Source of the DNA: Zelonia costaricensis
Taxonomy: Eukaryota; Euglenozoa; Kinetoplastea; Trypanosomatida; Trypanosomatidae
Reading direction: 5' to 3'
DNA length: 64,000 nucleotides
Assembly: GCA_030849075.1 (NCBI GenBank)
Contig: JASAOO010003563.1
Span: 62,001-126,000, forward strand
Shown: in pieces, positions 59,468 to 64,000 of the stretch
Layout of the letters: each line of letters opens with the position of its first letter
Numbering within the stretch: the stretch's first letter is position 1
Translations under genes and position numbers: made by a program
The notes under the pieces: model-generated
What the model was told of the DNA's origin: nothing
What the model saw: only the letters and a program-made list of their open reading frames with translations
Databases searched by the model: none

Positions 59468-60595
59468 ATGGACGCCGCCGGTGGACCGTCGAGCACCGCG
59501 CTGTCGCAGGAAGGCGGTTGGGGCTTCCGCGTCCGCGACGCGGGCAACCCGCCGTCGATGCTGACCACGTCGCTCTGGGTCTTTCTCTCCCTCAACGTGG
59601 CGGCCCTCTTTCTCGAAGTGCGGCCTGCGGCTATTCGACGCCTGCGGGCGGCGGCGGAGACGCCGTGGCACGCCATTCCAGACGAGGTGCGGCGTGCCGG
59701 GCGAGCGCGGCGTCTGTGGCATCTCGTCGTGGCCGTGTGGTCTCTGGCGCTGTACGACGTCGTGCACCGCACCTGTAGCTACTGCGTCCTGTCACCGCAC
59801 ATGCTAGTCCGCCGTCGACTCTTGCCGCTCGGATCCACCTTCTTGTGGGACGGGCTATGGACAGCGTGGGTGAACTGGGCCCGCTTCTACCTCTTCTGCA
59901 CCTCTGCGGCCTCCTTGGCACCGGGCCACGCATCGGCAGCGGCGGCACCGACACGAGCGAGCTGCGCCGACTTTGAGCTGCCGCTCGCTGGCAGGCTGCC
60001 GCTCGAGCAGTATCCCGAGTACGCCGCGCTGCGGCCGGGCGAGGCGGCCTCAGCGGACGAGGTCACTGCGTTTCGTCAAGTGGGCGTGGTCTCGCTTGTC
60101 ATCACGTGGGTCGTCGTCGTCGCCGTACACGCACAGTTCGGCGCGGCTCGCCGTGTACTCTTCTCCCACCGTGGCAACTCAGAAACTGAGGACTCCGTGG
60201 CCGTAAAGGAAGCCGGTAACGAGAAGAAGCAGGTCACAGCGGGAACGGGGCAGAAGAGTACTGGCGAGCACCGCCCACGGATGGGTGCCACCGGGGCGCC
60301 AGGCGACGATTCGTGGGTGGACAGCCCCGAAGCACTCGAGGAGGAGGAGCGGTGGCGGCGGGAGGGTCTCCTGGCCGCGGGCGATGGCGGAAGAGCCACA
60401 GTGGACCGTGCGTTGCGCTCTCGTGCAGCTGAGTCGTCGACAACGCGCATCTTTGCCCAGTGCTGGCCCTCGCTGCTCGCCACCACGTATGCCGCCCTCT
60501 TCGCGCTCATGGGCGGTTTGCCGCTCTTTATGCAGCTGCTCTACCCCGCCGCCACGGTCGTCGTCTCCGTCATGGTCATGCTCGCGGTCGCTTAA
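59468..60595 (+). CDS. Polytopic membrane protein, unknown function
   Basis: I do not recognise this 375-residue protein. It shows about six hydrophobic segments: ~31-51, ~83-101, ~129-150, ~207-226, and two in ~335-375. The last segment runs to the C-terminus (VVVSVMVMLAVA). Between segments four and five is a long polar, acidic loop (~230-330) rich in Glu, Lys, Gly and Arg, probably cytosolic. A His-Arg-Cys motif (YDVVHRTCSYCVLSPHMLVRR) near residues 96-116 stands out. There is no clear signal peptide. The start ATG follows a good acceptor. Codon use is G/C-rich at third positions as in neighbours. It may be an endomembrane protein, but no role can be assigned from sequence. Confidence 0.82.
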   Translation: MDAAGGPSSTALSQEGGWGFRVRDAGNPPSMLTTSLWVFLSLNVAALFLEVRPAAIRRLRAAAETPWHAIPDEVRRAGRARRLWHLVVAVWSLALYDVVHRTCSYCVLSPHMLVRRRLLPLGSTFLWDGLWTAWVNWARFYLFCTSAASLAPGHASAAAAPTRASCADFELPLAGRLPLEQYPEYAALRPGEAASADEVTAFRQVGVVSLVITWVVVVAVHAQFGAARRVLFSHRGNSETEDSVAVKEAGNEKKQVTAGTGQKSTGEHRPRMGATGAPGDDSWVDSPEALEEEERWRREGLLAAGDGGRATVDRALRSRAAESSTTRIFAQCWPSLLATTYAALFALMGGLPLFMQLLYPAATVVVSVMVMLAVA

Positions 60596-61136
60596 GAAGG
60601 GAAGCGCAACAGCGCGGCACACCGCGTAGCACCCGCACCCCTGCCTCAGCGTCCTTGAAAGCTTTCTTGCAAAGAAGAGAGGAAGAACCCCCCACCTCTC
60701 GCCATCACACACACACACACAAACGCAGATGCGATGTGTGCTTGTGCCTGACCTCTGCCGGAGCCTACCTGCTTTGCCAGTTCCAATCCTGCGCGTGCAT
60801 CACGCACGGCAGAACGGCTTTCACACACACCTGCATTGCCTCGGCTCCCACATGCACCTCTGTTTTCTTTTTTCTCCACGACCTTCCTCTCCCCTCGGCC
60901 TTTCACGCGCCCCTCCGTGTGCAACTCCTACACGCACGCCTTGGTGTCGCTGCCCCCTCCTTCGCTCTTTGCGAACTCTCCTTCAGGTTTTGCGCCAGGG
61001 CACTGCGGTTGCCTCGGCGACGCCACCTTTCAGCTCCCCAACGCCGAACACAAAGGCCCGGGATCGCTTTCCTTCTTTGCTCATCAACGCCCTCTTCTTC
61101 TCTCCCTCACTGCAGCGGTGCTCCATCCCCCCAGCG
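60596..61136. other. Spacer before the ankyrin-repeat gene
   Basis: No separate gene. It has a CA run at ~60706-60722 and C/T-rich sequence at ~60860-60905 and 61087-61110. In-frame ATG codons at 60729 and 60852 exist, but they lie before the strongest splice acceptor and encode simple-sequence peptide. Confidence 0.6.
61087..61115 (+). promoter_or_regulatory. Pyrimidine tract and predicted trans-splice acceptor of the ankyrin gene
   Basis: A C/T tract ends in CTGCAG with AG at 61114-61115; another AG follows at 61134-61135. Either leaves 61137 as the first ATG, which decides the start against upstream in-frame ATGs. Confidence 0.65.
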
Positions 61137-63245
61137 ATGAGCTACGACAGCGCTTCCGCCTTCAGGCATGTCCTGCAGCTGCTCCTCTCCCCAGTCGTCG
61201 ACCCATTTCGCCGCTACCTCGACATCTGCGAAGACGTGCACATGCGCGATGCCAACCGCAACACGATGCTGCACTGGGCAGCCGCGGTGGGCAACGTCAC
61301 GGCCGCGTACGAGTTGCTCCAGTACGGACTCGAGGTGGACGCCCGCAACGTGTACGGTGCCACGCCGCTGCTCGTGGCCGCAGCCTTCTGTCCGAACGTG
61401 GGCACAATGGGGCCGCTGCTGCTTCAGCACGGCGCATCGCTGACAGCACGCGTCAACTCCGTCAACCAAGACGGCGTCCCATCGCTGCTCACCGCGCGCG
61501 GCCTGACACCGCTATGGACGTGGTTCTCCGCGATGAAGGCGATGATGCAGGACAGCGAGGACAACATGGCGGCGTCGCACCTGCGACCAGATTCGACCGT
61601 GGCGCTGCCGGCGGCCGCGCTTGTCAACGCCGCAGCCCCGCTGCTGTGCACTCCAGAGGAGATACGGCAGCTCAGCAGCGGCCGCCCCGTCCCGACGAAG
61701 CAGGCAGGTGGGGCGGCGGCGACGCCGCAGAGGGTGCCTATTCCCCGCGCCCCGACCCGGCAGCGCACGCTGCAAGGCGGCCACAACTCGGAATCACCGT
61801 CGACCACCACGCCAGTCACCGCTTTCCCGAGGGCGCGACTCTCGAGCACGTCGCCGGCGACCGTCACGGCGCCCTCCCTGCACCCGGCAGCGCAGCCGAC
61901 GCGGGACGCGGCGAGGGAGCGGGAGGTCGCCGTGAGCCTCATCGAAGCCCGCGAGAGTGCGGGTCGGCTGCAGGTGGAGAAGGAGCAACTTGAGGCGTTC
62001 CTGAAGCTCCATCTGGAGATGCTGTCAGGGTGGGCTTCCATCTTCACTCGCGACGGCGCCGACGAGGGGACGCCCGGCTGGTCTACCTCGTCGCACGACG
62101 GCGGCGCTGCCAGCGAGGAGGACGCGATGTACGCCGGCCTGGTCAGGTGCATTCACGCAGTGCTTGGTGAGAAGTACGGCCCTGATGGGCGGCGCTACCT
62201 GCTGGTGCAGTACGCGCGCTCTCCGCAGAACACCGCACCGAGCGCCGCGACTCCGGTTTCCGAGGCGTGGTGTCCACTGAGTGCCGTTGCCGCCGACCCG
62301 GTCGTGGCCGCCTACGTGGACCGCTGCAGCCGCACCTACACTCTGACCAGCTCCGCCGGCCGCGCGGGAGCGGCGACGCCGTCGATTCTGCTGGGCGACG
62401 GGATCGGCGGCACCCCGCTGGACACGCTGGAGCGAGAGCAGCTCGAGAAGGAGCTCCGCCTCCTCCCACGCCGCGACCTGTCCAGCCAAGAGAGCCTCTC
62501 GTCGATCATCGCCGCGGCAAAGCCCTTCTCTGCCGCGCACCCTGTCACAAACCTGCCCGCGCTGCCGGAGCTGGAGTCGTGGATGGAGAGCAGCCGCGGT
62601 GTGGCGCACCCCGTCACGACAGGGGGACGTGCCCCCAGTCCGGAAGAGGCGAGCACTCCGGTGCCACTCTCCGCCAGCGTGCCTCCTATCCCAACGCGCG
62701 CAGACGAGGACACCGGCCGCCCTTCCTGGCGTTTCGCCCGCCGCGCCGTGGAGGAGGCGGAACCGGCGTCGGATCGGTGGTCTGCGACGGCCCCGTCCCG
62801 GACGTCGGCGCAGTCGACGCTAAGCGGGCAGGCGACGAGGAAGGAGGAGCGCGCGGACGTCACACGACCCGCTGGCGCGGCTGCCACCTGCTCGGTGACG
62901 GCGACGGCCACCAAAACGGCGATGGTTGCTGCGGCTTCGGCGGTTGCTTCTGCCGCGCCAGAGACGACGCTGGTCCTGCCAGTTCTCATCCGCAACGTCA
63001 ACGCGTTGCGGCTAGAGTCCTCGCTCGACACGAACCCGGGGACGTCGGCGCCGGCCTTGACGATGCACACGCAAGGCCCCCGCTCGAACAGGGGAGGCAG
63101 CGGCGAAGGCTCTGCCTCGACGGATCGGCGCTACCACCTGTCCGAGACGCAGCGCGCCAAGTACAACAGCTACCTGCGTGACGCAGCGCTGCAACGGCTG
63201 CACAAGCGCCAAAGCCAACTCTCTTCGAATCCCTCCCCGGCTTAG
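61137..63245 (+). CDS. Ankyrin-repeat protein
   Basis: The 702-residue protein has an N-terminal block of about three ankyrin repeats (~30-130): DANRNTMLHWAAAVGNVTAA, then LEVDARNVYGATPLLVAAAF, then LLLQHGASLTARVN with a longer insert and GLTPLWTWF. A disordered region (~150-250) follows, then a coiled coil at ~255-297 (AREREVAVSLIEARESAGRL and on). Residues ~325-420 look partly ordered (EDAMYAGLVRCIHAVLGEKYG, DGRRYLLVQYARSP). The remainder is disordered, rich in Ala, Ser, Pro and Thr, until a short conserved-looking C-terminus (YHLSETQRAKYNSYLRDAAL). Ankyrin repeats mediate protein binding; no enzymatic domain is seen. The localisation and partners are unknown. The chosen start directly follows the acceptor and opens the repeat domain. 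Confidence 0.85.
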   Translation: MSYDSASAFRHVLQLLLSPVVDPFRRYLDICEDVHMRDANRNTMLHWAAAVGNVTAAYELLQYGLEVDARNVYGATPLLVAAAFCPNVGTMGPLLLQHGASLTARVNSVNQDGVPSLLTARGLTPLWTWFSAMKAMMQDSEDNMAASHLRPDSTVALPAAALVNAAAPLLCTPEEIRQLSSGRPVPTKQAGGAAATPQRVPIPRAPTRQRTLQGGHNSESPSTTTPVTAFPRARLSSTSPATVTAPSLHPAAQPTRDAAREREVAVSLIEARESAGRLQVEKEQLEAFLKLHLEMLSGWASIFTRDGADEGTPGWSTSSHDGGAASEEDAMYAGLVRCIHAVLGEKYGPDGRRYLLVQYARSPQNTAPSAATPVSEAWCPLSAVAADPVVAAYVDRCSRTYTLTSSAGRAGAATPSILLGDGIGGTPLDTLEREQLEKELRLLPRRDLSSQESLSSIIAAAKPFSAAHPVTNLPALPELESWMESSRGVAHPVTTGGRAPSPEEASTPVPLSASVPPIPTRADEDTGRPSWRFARRAVEEAEPASDRWSATAPSRTSAQSTLSGQATRKEERADVTRPAGAAATCSVTATATKTAMVAAASAVASAAPETTLVLPVLIRNVNALRLESSLDTNPGTSAPALTMHTQGPRSNRGGSGEGSASTDRRYHLSETQRAKYNSYLRDAALQRLHKRQSQLSSNPSPA

Positions 63246-64000
63246 ACCAGATGGTAGAAAGAAGGCGAGGGGGACAGAGGGGGAGTGGGCTTGAAACGGC
63301 GCAGCTGTTTGTGTGTTGTGTGGACGCGTCAGAACAGGGTGAAGGACATCTTGGTTTTTGTTTTTTGCGACTACAGGCGACGTTTAGATATGGTGTGCCT
63401 TGGCAGCACGTGCCACCTTCCTCTCTCTTCTTTTTTGTCCCTTCTCTGTCTACTACATGTGCGCCGTTGCTTCATTCTCATGTCTCCTGCAGGGTGCACC
63501 CGTTCGCGCTGGGGTGTACCGGCGTTGATGTACAAGATGGGTTTGCCCAGACAAGCTTACCCACTCGTGCCGTCACGGCACTCTCCGCTCCCCTCTTCTA
63601 TGGAACGAACCGCTGCTATTCTGACTTGCGTGTGTCGGCAGCGCATGTTCGCGTGTCGCCGTCCCAGTCAAGGACGTCTTGGATTTGCAGCGGCTTTGGA
63701 TCGCTTTCCACCACCGAGCAGTTATGCGCGTTTTTTTTGTTTGTTTGGCCCGTTCTGTGTGCACCGCGCTCATGGCAAGTCTACGGATCATCGATGAGGC
63801 ATGGAAACGAACAACGAAGAAGAAGCCACAACGCAGGGGATGGTGTCTTGCAGACGGGGGGGGGGGCACTGATGCGCCGTAGGGTGAGCTGCGTCCTCTT
63901 TTCCCCAAGGAGGACAAGGAAACGTCTCGATTCTCACGTAATGAATGGTGGAAGAGAAAAAACACGTGCCTCGTCTTTGCCCTTCCACTTTCCCCGTTTG
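63246..64000. other. Non-coding sequence at the right edge
   Basis: No gene is supported. It contains pyrimidine-rich stretches near 63416-63450, a T run at ~63731-63740 and a G11 run at ~63857-63867. It is presumed 3' UTR of the ankyrin gene and the start of the next spacer. Confidence 0.55.

Noticed and set aside
60729..61136. Upstream in-frame ATG extension of the ankyrin protein
   Set aside because: The extension encodes Pro/Ser/Cys-rich simple sequence and lies before the CTGCAG acceptor at 61115, so it would not be in the mRNA.

Overview
This window looks like nuclear DNA of a trypanosomatid, most probably a member of the Leishmaniinae (Leishmania or a close relative). The coding regions are intronless, rich in G/C at third codon positions, and all lie on the + strand. 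The spacers are long (0.5-3.1 kb), full of polypyrimidine tracts, CA/TG microsatellites and homopolymer runs, and most genes have a pyrimidine tract followed by an AG shortly before the ATG, as expected for spliced-leader trans-splicing of a polycistronic transcript. There are no bacterial operon signals and no strand switch, so I see no transcription start or stop region.

I support 20 protein genes. In order they are: the 3' part of a Jouberin/AHI1-like C2+WD40 protein (cut by the window edge); chaperonin CCT5; a Siw14/Oca-type phosphatase-like protein with a broken catalytic loop; a non-RD protein kinase; a Maf-type nucleotide pyrophosphatase; a tail-anchored coiled-coil protein; retromer subunit VPS29; outer-arm dynein intermediate chain DNAI2/IC2; Sm-G; a small one-pass membrane protein; a Ufd4/TRIP12-like HECT ligase with an embedded ZZ finger; exportin-1 (CRM1); two tandem mitochondrial carriers of the folate/FAD/pyrimidine-nucleotide type; a 1600-residue Ser/Pro-rich repeat protein with a histone-H1-like tail; a mitochondrial PPR-like protein; a Cys/His-containing protein I do not recognise; an ELO-family fatty acid elongase; a polytopic membrane protein; and an ankyrin-repeat protein.

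The genes do not form one pathway. Trypanosomatid clusters usually mix housekeeping genes, and this one covers cilium/flagellum (AHI1-like, DNAI2), protein folding and turnover (CCT5, HECT), trafficking (VPS29, possible golgin), RNA splicing and export (Sm-G, CRM1) and mitochondrial functions (carriers, PPR). The only clear local duplication is the carrier pair at 39.7-42.6 kb.

The most interesting points are the degenerate repeat array in the 1600-residue protein (44.0-48.8 kb), the Arg-less phosphatase loop (8.5-9.9 kb), the Phe at the leptomycin-B cysteine position of CRM1, the ZZ finger inside the HECT ligase, and several strong G-quadruplex motifs and apparently unused splice acceptors in the spacers. 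I did not recognise any tRNA, rRNA, CRISPR array, transposon or virus-derived element.
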